From NCBI RefSeq assembly GCF_000220505.1, contig NZ_AFPJ01000010.1, positions 1 through 64,000 of the forward strand: a stretch of DNA of 64,000 nt, in the 5' to 3' direction. This document shows, piece after piece, positions 35,485-44,388 of this stretch (positions within the stretch are counted from its first letter, which is position 1; each line of letters starts with the position of its first letter). A model generated the notes under the pieces. The model saw only the letters and a list, made by a program, of their open reading frames with translations, was not told the origin of the DNA and made no database searches. The translations under genes were made by a program, and so were the position numbers. The DNA is from Microbulbifer agarilyticus S89. GTDB taxonomy: Bacteria > Pseudomonadota > Gammaproteobacteria > Pseudomonadales > Cellvibrionaceae.

Positions 35485-35502
35485 TTGGCACGGCAATTGC
35501 GA
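35485..35502 (+). promoter_or_regulatory. Sigma-54 promoter of the ABC-export operon
   Basis: TTGGCACG-GCAA-TTGCG is a full match to the -24/-12 consensus with GG and GC 12 bp apart. Transcription should start near 35512, leaving a leader of about 95 nt before 35607. Confidence 0.9.
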
Positions 35503-35606
35503 TAAGGCCGCTGCATCCAGAAAAATCCACGCTGCATCCGGGGCAGAAAAAACCTGCGTCAGAGTGGCAGAACAAAACAAATCGATTCACAGCACTTGGG
35601 AACAAC

Positions 35607-36887
35607 ATGATCAGAGATACCTCAGGGCAGGACGTCCAGCTCGCACCGCAAAGCCCGTGGAAGAGCCCGCGCCTGCTCAAGCGCGTCGGCCTGGGTATGG
35701 GCGCAGCCGCGTTCGTGGTGTGGGGACTGATGAGCTGGCAAAGCACCAACGCCGTGGATGCCCGCCTTTCCCTGTCGCGCATCAATATCGCTGCGGTGGA
35801 GCGCGGGGACCTGGTCCGCGACCTGGTGGTTCAGGGCAAAGTCGTTGCGGCCAATAGCCCTACCCTGTTCAGCCCGGCTCAGGGCATCGTCAAATTCGCG
35901 GTCAAGGCCGGTGACACCGTCAGCACCGGGCAGTTGCTTGCAGAGGTCGACAGCCCGCAGCTGCAAAACCAGCTCGCCCAGGAAAGTGCGCTGTACAACA
36001 AACTGAGTGTGGAACTGGCGCGCCAGAAAATTCAGGCGAAACGCCAGCGTCTGGAGAACACCCAGAAGGCCGACCTTGCCAAGGTGGACCTGGCGGCGGC
36101 GCGCCGCGAATTGAAGCGCGCACAGATTTCCCTGGAAAAGCAGATTATCCCCCAGCTGGACTTCGAAAAGGCCAGCGATGACCTGGCACGCGCAGAGCTC
36201 GAATACGCGCAGGCGGTACAGAATGCATCGCTGGAAAACGAGGCACTCACGTTTGAAACCCAGACCCTGCAACTGCAGGTTGACCAGCAAAGACTGCAGA
36301 TGGAAGAACTGCAGCGCAAGGTCAACGAATTGCACATCGTATCCCCGGTAGACGGCACCATCGGCAGTCTCGCCACCACCCAACGCGCCGCCGTCGCCGC
36401 CAACGCGCCGCTGCTCACCGTAGTCGATCTGACCAGCTTCGAACTGGAAGCCGCGGTGCCGGAGAACTACGCCGATGACCTGGGCCTCGCTATGGCTGTG
36501 GAAGTCACCATGGGCTTCGAAAAGCTGCCCGGTGAGATCACCGCTATCGCACCCGAGGTGATTAACAACCAAGTTACCGCCCGCGTGCGTTTCACCGATG
36601 GTCAGCCCGCTAATTTGCGCCAGAACCTGCGCCTTACCGCCCGCGTACTCCTGGAAAGCCGCGAGAACGTCATGCTGGTGAAACGCGGCGGCTTCCTGGA
36701 GCAGACCGGCGGTCGCTTCGCCTGGAAACTAACTGACCAGCAGCAGGCCGTGAAGGTGCCGATCACCATCGGCGCGTGGGGGCTCAACCAGGTTGAGATT
36801 GTTTCGGGGCTCGAGGTAGGCGACCAGATTATCACCTCCGCCGCCGATGAGCTGGACAAGGCACAACTGGTTGCCCTGAAAGATTGA
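35607..36887 (+). CDS. HlyD/MacA-type periplasmic adaptor subunit
   Basis: A 426-residue membrane fusion protein. One membrane anchor is at about 28-45 (LGMGAAAFVVWGLMSW). Then come a beta-barrel/lipoyl half (VVQGKVVAANSPTLFSPAQG, TVSTGQLLAEVDSPQL), a long alpha-hairpin (about 115-240, highly charged coiled coil), the second lipoyl half (VSPVDGTIGSL) and a beta-barrel with membrane-proximal domain. It links an inner-membrane ABC exporter to an outer-membrane channel; no TolC homolog is encoded here. First gene of a six-gene operon. Confidence 0.92.
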   Translation: MIRDTSGQDVQLAPQSPWKSPRLLKRVGLGMGAAAFVVWGLMSWQSTNAVDARLSLSRINIAAVERGDLVRDLVVQGKVVAANSPTLFSPAQGIVKFAVKAGDTVSTGQLLAEVDSPQLQNQLAQESALYNKLSVELARQKIQAKRQRLENTQKADLAKVDLAAARRELKRAQISLEKQIIPQLDFEKASDDLARAELEYAQAVQNASLENEALTFETQTLQLQVDQQRLQMEELQRKVNELHIVSPVDGTIGSLATTQRAAVAANAPLLTVVDLTSFELEAAVPENYADDLGLAMAVEVTMGFEKLPGEITAIAPEVINNQVTARVRFTDGQPANLRQNLRLTARVLLESRENVMLVKRGGFLEQTGGRFAWKLTDQQQAVKVPITIGAWGLNQVEIVSGLEVGDQIITSAADELDKAQLVALKD

Positions 36888-36957
36888 TACCGCAACGAAC
36901 TCATAAACGCAGAACTGAATTAAAGATCACGCAACTTCGAAGACAAGGAAATTTACC

Positions 36958-37659
36958 ATGCTAAAAATGCAAAACATCCGTAAAAGTTATCGCACCGACA
37001 CCATCGAGACCCATGCGCTGCGCGACTTCAGCCTGGAGGTGAACGAGGGAGAGTTCGTCTCGGTTACCGGCCCCAGCGGCTCCGGCAAAACCACCTTCCT
37101 GAATATTGCGGGCCTGCTGGAAACGCCGACCGGTGGCCAGTATCTGTTGGACGGCCAGGAAGTCGGCAACCTTTCCGATAGCGAGCGCTCACGTCTGCGC
37201 AATGAGAAAATCGGCTTTATCTTTCAGGGCTTCAACCTGATTCCTGACCTGAACCTGTTCGACAATATCGACGTGCCGCTGCGCTATCGTGGTTTCAATG
37301 CCAAAGAGCGTCGTCGCCGCATTGAAAAATCCCTGGAACAGGTCGGTCTTTCCGCCCGCGCCAAACACCTGCCCGCGCAGCTCTCCGGTGGACAGCAACA
37401 GCGTGTGGCGATCGCCCGCGCCCTCGCCGGTGAACCACGCTTCCTGCTCGCGGATGAACCAACCGGTAACCTGGACTCGCTGATGGCACGCCAGGTGATG
37501 GAACTTCTGGAGTTCATCAACGAATGGGGCACCACCATTGTCATGGTGACCCATGACCCGGACCTGGCCCGCCGCGCGCAACGCAATATCCAGATCGTCG
37601 ACGGCCAGGTATCCGACCTGCGCCAGACCATTGCGCAACCCGAAGCCGCCATCGCCTAA
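36958..37659 (+). CDS. ABC transporter ATP-binding protein (MacB/LolD type)
   Basis: A 233-residue ATPase. Walker A is GPSGSGKTT, the Q-loop is FIFQGFNLIPDL, the signature is LSGGQQQRVAIARAL, Walker B is FLLADEPTGNLD and the switch His is MVTHD. It belongs to the FtsE/LolD/MacB branch that drives mechanotransmission-type exporters rather than pumping across the inner membrane. The two permeases follow at once. Confidence 0.95.
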   Translation: MLKMQNIRKSYRTDTIETHALRDFSLEVNEGEFVSVTGPSGSGKTTFLNIAGLLETPTGGQYLLDGQEVGNLSDSERSRLRNEKIGFIFQGFNLIPDLNLFDNIDVPLRYRGFNAKERRRRIEKSLEQVGLSARAKHLPAQLSGGQQQRVAIARALAGEPRFLLADEPTGNLDSLMARQVMELLEFINEWGTTIVMVTHDPDLARRAQRNIQIVDGQVSDLRQTIAQPEAAIA

Positions 37660-37685
37660 GCTGAATCCGAGAAAAGGAAACCGAA

Positions 37686-39017
37686 ATGATCGGCTATTAC
37701 ATCAGCCTCGCCATGCGCAGCCTGCGGGGCACTCCTATTCTGAGCGCGCTTATGATCGCCGCAATCGCAGTCGGTGTCGGCGCATCCATGACCGTACTCA
37801 CGGTTAACTACATGACCTCGAAAAATCCGCTAGAGCACAAAGACAGCGTACTGTACGCAGTACAGCTGGATAGCTGGGATCCGAACGAATCCTACAACCG
37901 CGGTGGGCGGGGCAATCAAATCCCATGGCAGCTGACCTATCAAGACGCAACTGCCCTGCTGCGTTCGGAAATTCCCGCGCGCCAGGTTGCCATGCACCGG
38001 TTTGGTTTCACCGTCACCACTGACGATAGCCAGGTGCGCCCTTTCGTGGCTAACGCTCGGGTAACCACGCGGGATTTCTTCGGCCTGTTCGACGTACCGT
38101 TCAAGCACGGCGGCACCTGGGAGAAAAGTGCCGATGAGACCCCCACCCTCAGCGTGGTTCTGTCCAGCGCAACCAACGCCAAAATCTTTGGTGAGAAGAA
38201 CAGCGTCGGTGAAGTTATCCAACTGAATGGCGAACCATTCACCGTCGTTGGCGTTATTGAAGACTGGAATCCGTCACCCAAGGTACATGACCTCAACAAT
38301 GGCGCATTCAACGACTCGGAAGAGATCTACATCCCGTTTGGCCTGCATCGCAAATTTGAAATCCACAGTTGGGGTAACAATAACGGCTGGAACAGCGGTG
38401 GCAACGAAGGCGTGACCGGCTATGAGGCACACCTGCAGAGTGAATCCGTATGGATCCAATACTGGGTGGAGCTGGACAGCGCCGCGCAAAAGCGTGATTA
38501 CGAAGAGTTCATCACCAACTATATCCGCCAGCAAAAAGAGCAGGGGCGTTTCCAGCGCCCGCTGAAGTTCGCCCTCACGCAACCTTCCGAATGGCTGGTG
38601 CTGAATGAAGTACTGGACCAGGACAGCCGGGTATTGGCCTGGTGCGCACTGGCATTTTTACTGGTGTGTGTCGTCAATGCGGTAGCACTGCTGCTGGCAA
38701 AGTTCCTACGCAAGGCGCCAGAGGCTGGCGTGCGTCGGGCACTAGGTGCGGGACGCGGCTCGATATTCACCCAGCACCTGATTGAAAGCGGCTGCATTGG
38801 GCTGCTGGGCGGACTTGCCGGCATCGTACTTACACTCGTGGGGCTAGCCGGTATTCGTGTACTCACCGACGACGGCTTTGACCGGGTGGCACAAATGGAC
38901 TGGGCTATGGTGTTTGCCGCAATCGCACTGGCGGTTTTCGCGAGCCTGCTGGCCGGCCTCTACCCGGCCTGGCGTATCAGCCGGACCAATCCTTCTGTTT
39001 ACCTGAAAACGCAATAA
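37686..39017 (+). CDS. MacB/FtsX-type ABC permease, first subunit
   Basis: A 443-residue permease. One N-terminal helix (about 17-38) is followed by a large periplasmic MacB-like core domain (about 40-310, with FGLFDVPFKHGGTWEKSADE) and three C-terminal helices (about 318-440) in the FtsX fold, including VRRALGAGRGSIFTQHLIESG. It pairs with the next permease to form a heterodimer. AAAGGAAACCGAA precedes the ATG. Confidence 0.92.
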   Translation: MIGYYISLAMRSLRGTPILSALMIAAIAVGVGASMTVLTVNYMTSKNPLEHKDSVLYAVQLDSWDPNESYNRGGRGNQIPWQLTYQDATALLRSEIPARQVAMHRFGFTVTTDDSQVRPFVANARVTTRDFFGLFDVPFKHGGTWEKSADETPTLSVVLSSATNAKIFGEKNSVGEVIQLNGEPFTVVGVIEDWNPSPKVHDLNNGAFNDSEEIYIPFGLHRKFEIHSWGNNNGWNSGGNEGVTGYEAHLQSESVWIQYWVELDSAAQKRDYEEFITNYIRQQKEQGRFQRPLKFALTQPSEWLVLNEVLDQDSRVLAWCALAFLLVCVVNAVALLLAKFLRKAPEAGVRRALGAGRGSIFTQHLIESGCIGLLGGLAGIVLTLVGLAGIRVLTDDGFDRVAQMDWAMVFAAIALAVFASLLAGLYPAWRISRTNPSVYLKTQ

Positions 39018-39036
39018 GCCAGAAAAGGAAACTATC

Positions 39037-40245
39037 GTGTTTGAAATCAAACCCATGCTATCCGCCCTCTGGCGAAACAAGATATCCGCGCTGCTCATCG
39101 CAGTGCAGATCGCCCTCACCCTCGCGATTGTGAGCAACTCGGTAACGATCATTCAGGAGCGGCAACAAAAGATCGATCGCCCCACCGGGATCGATGTGGA
39201 AAATCTGATCGGTATTACCTTTATGCCGGTACCGACCGAGTACGACATGGCTGGTGCCGTGGTTGCGGACCTGGATCTGTTACGCTCGATGCCAGGTGTC
39301 ATCGATGCGAGCGTGACCAACCAACTGCCGCTATCCGGCTCTGGCTCCGCCAGCGGTTACTTTCTCGAACCGAATCAGGAGATCGGCGATCTCACCGCAA
39401 ACTACTACCATACGGACCCGCACTTTATTAACACGCTGGGGATGAAGCTGGTAGCGGGACGCAACTTCCGCGAAGATGAGATGAAAATTCTCGGTGCGCA
39501 CGACAACCAAATTTCCGATGTCGCGATCGTCACCCAGCAATTTGCCGACAGCGCCTTCCCGGAAGAGAGTGCACTCGGTAAATACCTGTACTCCGGCCGC
39601 GATGATCATCCGACCAAGATTATTGGTATCGTAGATCGCCATCTTGGAGCCTGGCCGAGCTGGAACCTGGCCGGAAACGTGGTGTTTAACCCGATGTTGA
39701 TCACCGGCAATCACAAACGCTATCTGGTAAGAACAGAACCGGGACAGCGGGACGCCGTATTCAAACAGCTGGAAGACAAGCTGGCGGAACGCGACCCGCA
39801 GCGCGTGATCCATGTCGAAACCACGGAAGAGAATAAAAGGCAGAGCTACTCTGGCGATAACCTGATGATCAAAATGCTGTCGGTGGTTGTTGGGCTGCTT
39901 ACCTTCATCGTGGCACTGGGTATTGTGGGGCTCACCACCTTCTGGATTAACCAGCGCACCAAGCAGATCGGTATTCGCCGTGCCCTGGGTGCCAGCCGCA
40001 GCAACATCAGCCGTTACTTCCTGGTGGAAAACAGTATTATCGCCGTTACCGGCCTGACGCTGGGGGGCACCGCGGCACTGATCATCAACGAGGCCATCGC
40101 CAATAATTTCTCGCAGCCACCACTGTCACTTTCTCTGCTCATTGGCTGTGCGATAGTATTACTGGTAGTCAGCCTCACCGCGGCACTGGTGCCGGCGCTG
40201 CGCGCTGCGAACATCTCGCCGGCGACAGCGACACGGAGCGTATAA
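39037..40245 (+). CDS. MacB/FtsX-type ABC permease, second subunit
   Basis: A 402-residue partner of the previous permease with the same layout: an N-terminal helix (about 15-38), a periplasmic domain (about 40-280) and three C-terminal helices with IGIRRALGASRSNISRYFLVENS. The start is GTG with AGAAAAGGAAA upstream. The periplasmic domain differs clearly from that of the first subunit, so the exporter is a heterodimer. A 12-bp perfect hairpin follows it. Confidence 0.92.
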   Translation: MFEIKPMLSALWRNKISALLIAVQIALTLAIVSNSVTIIQERQQKIDRPTGIDVENLIGITFMPVPTEYDMAGAVVADLDLLRSMPGVIDASVTNQLPLSGSGSASGYFLEPNQEIGDLTANYYHTDPHFINTLGMKLVAGRNFREDEMKILGAHDNQISDVAIVTQQFADSAFPEESALGKYLYSGRDDHPTKIIGIVDRHLGAWPSWNLAGNVVFNPMLITGNHKRYLVRTEPGQRDAVFKQLEDKLAERDPQRVIHVETTEENKRQSYSGDNLMIKMLSVVVGLLTFIVALGIVGLTTFWINQRTKQIGIRRALGASRSNISRYFLVENSIIAVTGLTLGGTAALIINEAIANNFSQPPLSLSLLIGCAIVLLVVSLTAALVPALRAANISPATATRSV

Positions 40246-40267
40246 AAACTCGATTATCCGCTACTGA

Positions 40268-40297
40268 GCTCCTGCGCCCCCTGCCGGGCGCAGGAGC
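40268..40297 (+). other. Strong intercistronic hairpin without T-run
   Basis: GCTCCTGCGCCC and GGGCGCAGGAGC form a perfect 12-bp stem with a 6-nt loop CCTGCC. No U-tract follows, so it is not a standard terminator. It lies between the transporter genes and the regulator genes and may protect the upstream mRNA 3' end or lower regulator expression. Confidence 0.85.
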
Positions 40298-40339
40298 ACC
40301 GTAAAGTAAGTTTAAGACCACCGCAACAGGAAGCGCGCG

Positions 40340-41686
40340 TTGGACAAAGTACTCATCATCGACGACAACACCAGTATCATTTCTGCCTTGTCACTGTTGT
40401 TGTCTCTACACGATATTCAGACTCTTTCCGCCATTACCCCCCAGGCCGGCCTACAGCTGTTGCGGGAAAATCCGGACATCAGTCTGGTTATCCAGGACAT
40501 GAACTTCACTGCCGACACCACCTCCGGGGAAGAAGGCCGTGCACTGTTTTTTGCCCTGCGTGAAATCCAGCCCGATATCCCGGTCATTCTGCTTACCGCA
40601 TGGACCCAGTTGGAAATGGCGGTAGCGCTGGTAAAAGCCGGCGCGGCCGACTATGTAGGTAAACCCTGGGACGACAACAAGCTTATCGCCACCATTAAAA
40701 ACCTGCTCGAATTACACGACCTTCAGCAGCAACAGCGGCAATCCCAGAGTCGTGCGCAACAGGCTCGAGAACTGCTGCAACAGAAGTTTGACCTGCAGAG
40801 CGTGGTTTACCGCAGCCAGAGCGTGCAGACGCTGCTGGAAATGGCCACGCAGGTTGCCCACTCGGATGTACCGGTGCTGATTACTGGCCCCAATGGTGCC
40901 GGCAAGGAAAAGATCGCCGATATCGTGCAGGCGAACTCCAGCGTAAAAGACGGCCCCTACATCAAGGTCAACGTGGGCGCACTGCCCGAAGAGTTGATGG
41001 AAGCCGAGCTGTTTGGTGCGGAAGCCGGAGCCTATACCGGCGCAGGCAACAAGGTGCGTCAGGGGCGATTTGAAGCGGCCGATGGCGGCACCCTGTTTCT
41101 GGACGAGATCGGCGAGCTCTCCGCCAGCGGTCAGGTAAAGCTGTTGCGCGTATTGCAGACTGGGGAATTTCAACGGCTCGGCAGCAGCCAGACCCGCAAG
41201 GTACAGGTGCGCGTGATCAGCGCCACCAACAGCAACCTGCAGGAAATGATTGCCGACAGCAGCTTTCGCCAGGATCTGTTCTACCGTCTGAATGTGATTG
41301 AGCTGAAGCTCCCTCCCCTGAGTGACCGGCCGGAAGATATCCTGCCGCTCGCCCGCGGGTTTCTGGCCAAAACAGGCAAGCAGCTGAGTGCCCAGGCGCA
41401 GCAAAGCCTGATGCGTTATCGCTGGCCAGGGAATGTGCGCGAGTTACAGAACGTGATGCAACGGGCGGCAGTACTCACGCAAGGCGACATTGTCGAAGAG
41501 TCGACCCTCGCGCTTCCCGAAGACAGCCTGGCCAAGGCACCTGAGCACAGCTTTGAACCCAGCCGGGAACTGCTGGAGCAAACCCTGGCCAATTGCAACG
41601 GCGTGATTGCCCAGGCTGCGCGCGAGCTTGGCCTTAGCCGTCAGGCGCTGTATCGGCGTTTGGATAAGTATGGTATTCCTTACTGA
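40340..41686 (+). CDS. Sigma-54-dependent response regulator of the ABC-export operon
   Basis: An NtrC-family activator of 448 residues. The receiver domain has Asp53 (LVIQDMNF). The AAA+ domain has Walker A GPNGAGKE (183-190, a variant of GETGTGKE), the sigma-54 loop GAYTGA (instead of GAFTGA, a tolerated change) and TLFLDEIGEL. The C-terminal Fis-type helix-turn-helix is NGVIAQAARELGLSRQALYRRLDKYG. The start is TTG, with AGGA about 9 nt upstream. It probably binds the TGTCCG/CGGACA sites ahead of the operon. Confidence 0.93.
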   Translation: MDKVLIIDDNTSIISALSLLLSLHDIQTLSAITPQAGLQLLRENPDISLVIQDMNFTADTTSGEEGRALFFALREIQPDIPVILLTAWTQLEMAVALVKAGAADYVGKPWDDNKLIATIKNLLELHDLQQQQRQSQSRAQQARELLQQKFDLQSVVYRSQSVQTLLEMATQVAHSDVPVLITGPNGAGKEKIADIVQANSSVKDGPYIKVNVGALPEELMEAELFGAEAGAYTGAGNKVRQGRFEAADGGTLFLDEIGELSASGQVKLLRVLQTGEFQRLGSSQTRKVQVRVISATNSNLQEMIADSSFRQDLFYRLNVIELKLPPLSDRPEDILPLARGFLAKTGKQLSAQAQQSLMRYRWPGNVRELQNVMQRAAVLTQGDIVEESTLALPEDSLAKAPEHSFEPSRELLEQTLANCNGVIAQAARELGLSRQALYRRLDKYGIPY

Positions 41687-43017
41687 TGCGAACACCGTCC
41701 ACGCCCAAAACTTCTATCGAAGGGAAACTCTTTGCCACCGTGCTGCTGTCGGTCGCAGTTGCGACCGGTATTCCCTTTGGACTCACCCAGCTCGGCGTAC
41801 CACCGATACTCGCGTGGAGCATCGGGCTGCTGCTGGGGCTCACCGCTGCATTCCTGCTCATGCGCCCGATCACCCACAAAATCAATCAGGCGCTGCAAAG
41901 CCTCGAAGGCGGGCTGCTGAACTTTCGCGACGGCGATTTTTCTATTTCGCTGGCGCTGGACAGCCATGACCAGTTTGGAAAACTCGCCAATCTGTACAAC
42001 GAGGTCGGTGAAATCCTGCGCAGGGAACGGGCACATATCCACCAGCGCGAACTGCTACTGGATACAGTGATCCAGAGTTCACCACTGGCTTTGCTGCTCA
42101 TCGACCAGAGCCAGCACGTAATCTATGCCAACACCAGTGCACGCCACCTGCTGCACCAGGGGCGGCCGCTGCAGGGCCATCTACTGTCCAAAATCTTACC
42201 GCATAGCCCCAGGGAACTGGCGCAGGCCATCGAGCGCGAGCAGGATGGGCTGATTAGCTACCTCGACGGCGAGGCCACCCATACCATGCATATCAGCAAC
42301 AGTACCTTTGTGCTGAATGCACAAAAACACCGCCTGGTGCTGCTGCGTGAAATGACGCGCGAGCTGACCCGCGCGGAAGTTCAGGTGTGGAAAAAAGTCA
42401 TTCGTCTGATCAGCCATGAACTGAACAATTCGCTCGCGCCAATATCCTCCATGGCCCACAGCGGAAAATTACTCTCCCAGAAAATCGATTCGCAACAGCT
42501 CGCCGGGGTGTTCGATGTCATCGCGGACCGCTGCAAGCATCTCACCGAATTTACCCAGGGCTATGCACGTTTCGCCAAGCTGCCACCCCCGGTGTGTGAA
42601 GAGGTGGCCTGGGATACGCTGGTTTCCCGCGTACAGCCACTGCAGCCGTTCACCCTCACCGATACGCTGCCCAGCCGGCCGGGCTACTTCGATCCAACAC
42701 AGCTGGAGCAGGCGCTGCTGAACCTGCTGAAGAATGCCGCCGAATCCGGTAGCGCACGGGAAGATATTTCGGTGCGCATCCAGACAGATGCACACGGGCA
42801 ACTGCTGACGGTCGCGGACCGCGGCACCGGGATGAATGATCAGGTACTGCAGCAGGCACTGCTGCCGTTCTATTCGACTAAGCCCGGCGGGGTCGGACTG
42901 GGCTTGGCGCTGTGCCGGGAAATTGCCGATGCCCACGGCGGGCAGGTGCAATTACACAACCGGGCCAGGGGTGGCCTCAGGGTAACCATCTGGCTCCCCT
43001 GGGCAGAGACAGGCTAA
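41686..43017 (+). CDS. Sensor histidine kinase with near-absent periplasmic loop
   Basis: A 443-residue kinase overlapping the regulator stop by one base. Two membrane helices (about 14-36 and 40-58) are joined by only about 4-5 residues (LGVPP), so there is no periplasmic sensor domain. Then come a HAMP-like region (59-110), a PAS domain (about 120-220), HisKA with His244 (LISHELNNSLAP) and a HATPase domain (LNLLKNAAESG, DRGTGM, GVGLGLALCREI). It is NtrY-like. Short-loop kinases next to ABC exporters (BceS type) sense the transporter itself; that role here is inferred. Confidence 0.92.
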   Translation: MRTPSTPKTSIEGKLFATVLLSVAVATGIPFGLTQLGVPPILAWSIGLLLGLTAAFLLMRPITHKINQALQSLEGGLLNFRDGDFSISLALDSHDQFGKLANLYNEVGEILRRERAHIHQRELLLDTVIQSSPLALLLIDQSQHVIYANTSARHLLHQGRPLQGHLLSKILPHSPRELAQAIEREQDGLISYLDGEATHTMHISNSTFVLNAQKHRLVLLREMTRELTRAEVQVWKKVIRLISHELNNSLAPISSMAHSGKLLSQKIDSQQLAGVFDVIADRCKHLTEFTQGYARFAKLPPPVCEEVAWDTLVSRVQPLQPFTLTDTLPSRPGYFDPTQLEQALLNLLKNAAESGSAREDISVRIQTDAHGQLLTVADRGTGMNDQVLQQALLPFYSTKPGGVGLGLALCREIADAHGGQVQLHNRARGGLRVTIWLPWAETG

Positions 43018-43042
43018 GTCAAAAACTTTGCGACGCGGCCGA

Positions 43043-43447
43043 TTAGCCCGCCTGCGCTTCCATGGAATAGCAGCGTAAACCTTCGCTGTACAACCAGCAG
43101 CGACCGCCTTCCGGGCATGGTGCCTCCAGTTCCAGCGGCGATGTGCCAGCAGGACACAGCTGCGCCTGCCCGGCATTACACCAGGCCCCGGTGTCCAGTT
43201 GATAACAGATCGAATCATTCACCAGACAGGCGTCTGCAGTGTGCGTCTCGGCGTGACCGGCAAAGCAATTCCGTGGAAAAGCGGGCATCAGGTTGGCAGG
43301 TTGTGGGCGCTGATAAAAGGCCCCGGGGGTGCCGCTGAGGTCACACCAGAACCCATCGAGGCTGGCTGCGTTTTCCACCCCGTCACCGGTGGTGGCGCAA
43401 CCCGTGCTCAGCACGGCAAATAGCAGGCAAAACAGGCGCAGTTTCAT
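43043..43447 (-). CDS. Hypothetical Cys-rich lipoprotein
   Basis: A 134-residue protein with a signal peptide ending in the lipobox LSTGC. The mature part has about ten Cys, suggesting disulfides in the periplasm. The C-terminal pattern CPEGGRCWLYSEGLRCYSME resembles the end of the next lipoprotein (43523-43780). ATG 43447 is chosen because AGAGGA is 7 nt upstream. Function unknown. It is convergent with the kinase gene (25 bp apart). Confidence 0.75.
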   Translation of the reverse strand: MKLRLFCLLFAVLSTGCATTGDGVENAASLDGFWCDLSGTPGAFYQRPQPANLMPAFPRNCFAGHAETHTADACLVNDSICYQLDTGAWCNAGQAQLCPAGTSPLELEAPCPEGGRCWLYSEGLRCYSMEAQAG

Positions 43448-43522
43448 GATCACATCCTCTGTGATTATTCAGGTCGTCCCAATTGACCTTAAATTCTCGC
43501 ACTGGTACCCGCGGAACAGAGC

Positions 43523-43780
43523 TTACTTTTCGTAGACGATACAGCGGCGACCACCAGAAATTTCATAGCACTGAGCGGTTGCCGGGCAAATCGAACCCGG
43601 TGCCAGCTCTTCCGCATCTCCGGGACAGCCATCATAGTTCGTCTTCTGCTCAGCCACAGGCTCCCGCGGAATTGGCGCACTGTTAGGGTAGACCACCTGA
43701 TCACGCACGCTGCTCGTGCCGCAGGCCGCGACCAGCGTTACCGCCGCCAATAAAGAAAATAGGGTCGTTCGCTTGTACAT
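43523..43780 (-). CDS. Small Cys-rich lipoprotein, C-terminal paralog of its neighbour
   Basis: An 85-residue protein with a lipobox (TLVAAC). The C-terminal CPATAQCYEISGGRRCIVYE is similar to the end of the gene at 43043-43447: both read C-P-x(3-4)-C-aromatic-x(4)-G-x-R-C-x(3)-E. The middle is Pro-rich. Function unknown. AAGGAGACCCC lies ahead of the ATG. Confidence 0.75.
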   Translation of the reverse strand: MYKRTTLFSLLAAVTLVAACGTSSVRDQVVYPNSAPIPREPVAEQKTNYDGCPGDAEELAPGSICPATAQCYEISGGRRCIVYEK

Positions 43781-43845
43781 GGGGTCTCCTTAAAAAATGG
43801 GTGGCGGTTACGCGTACCAGCGCCAACGGCACTGGCACTAGCGCA

Positions 43846-44115
43846 TCAGTACACGCGCATAACCGGGAAAAACCAGCAGGCGGAGCCCACCCGGCTATCG
43901 CCAGCGTCGGTGGCACACTGTTGATTGGCCGCCTGCGGTGCTGCTGTATTCGGCAGGTAATTCCCCACCTCGACAAAGTTTGCACGCTGGCTCTTGCTTT
44001 CGGGACTAAAGAAAAATGGATCGTGACTGATGTCGTCCTCATAGGGAAGGAAGATACAACCTTGTATGCACACGGTGGCGCCTAACACCACTCCTGCAAT
44101 CCCTCTGCGACTCAT
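43846..44115 (-). CDS. Small putative lipoprotein
   Basis: An 89-residue protein with signal peptide and lipobox (CIQGC). The mature part contains FLPYEDDISHDPFFFSPESKS in pieces and two further Cys (QQCATDAG, SACWFFP). Third in a row of short lipoproteins on this strand, 65 bp from the second. No family recognised. It may be an envelope component linked to the neighbouring ABC-export operon, but that rests on position alone. Confidence 0.65.
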   Translation of the reverse strand: MSRRGIAGVVLGATVCIQGCIFLPYEDDISHDPFFFSPESKSQRANFVEVGNYLPNTAAPQAANQQCATDAGDSRVGSACWFFPVMRVY

Positions 44116-44330
44116 GGCGCTTCTACCTCACAACTGAAATTGCCCTAACCGCTTATCGGGAAACCGACGTTTCCGCTTCCGATATTTTTAGTCTAGCTGG
44201 CAGGAAGGGTTGGACGCCGCTGTACAGTTTTTAACCGCAATAAAATGCGCAGATTTCAACCTCAGGATCACCGGGCCGCCATTCGTGAGCAGCTGGCGCA
44301 TTATCTATCTGCAAAACGCGAAATTTCGCA

Positions 44331-44364
44331 CAAAAAAAAGCCGGTGGGATTAGCCACCGGCTTT
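44331..44364 (-). terminator. Rho-independent terminator of the aceEF operon
   Basis: AAAGCCGGTGG/CCACCGGCTTT, an 11-bp stem with a 6-nt loop, followed on the minus strand by eight T. It starts 25 bp after the aceF stop. Confidence 0.92.
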
Positions 44365-44388
44365 CATATGCCAAGTCTGCAATCGAGA

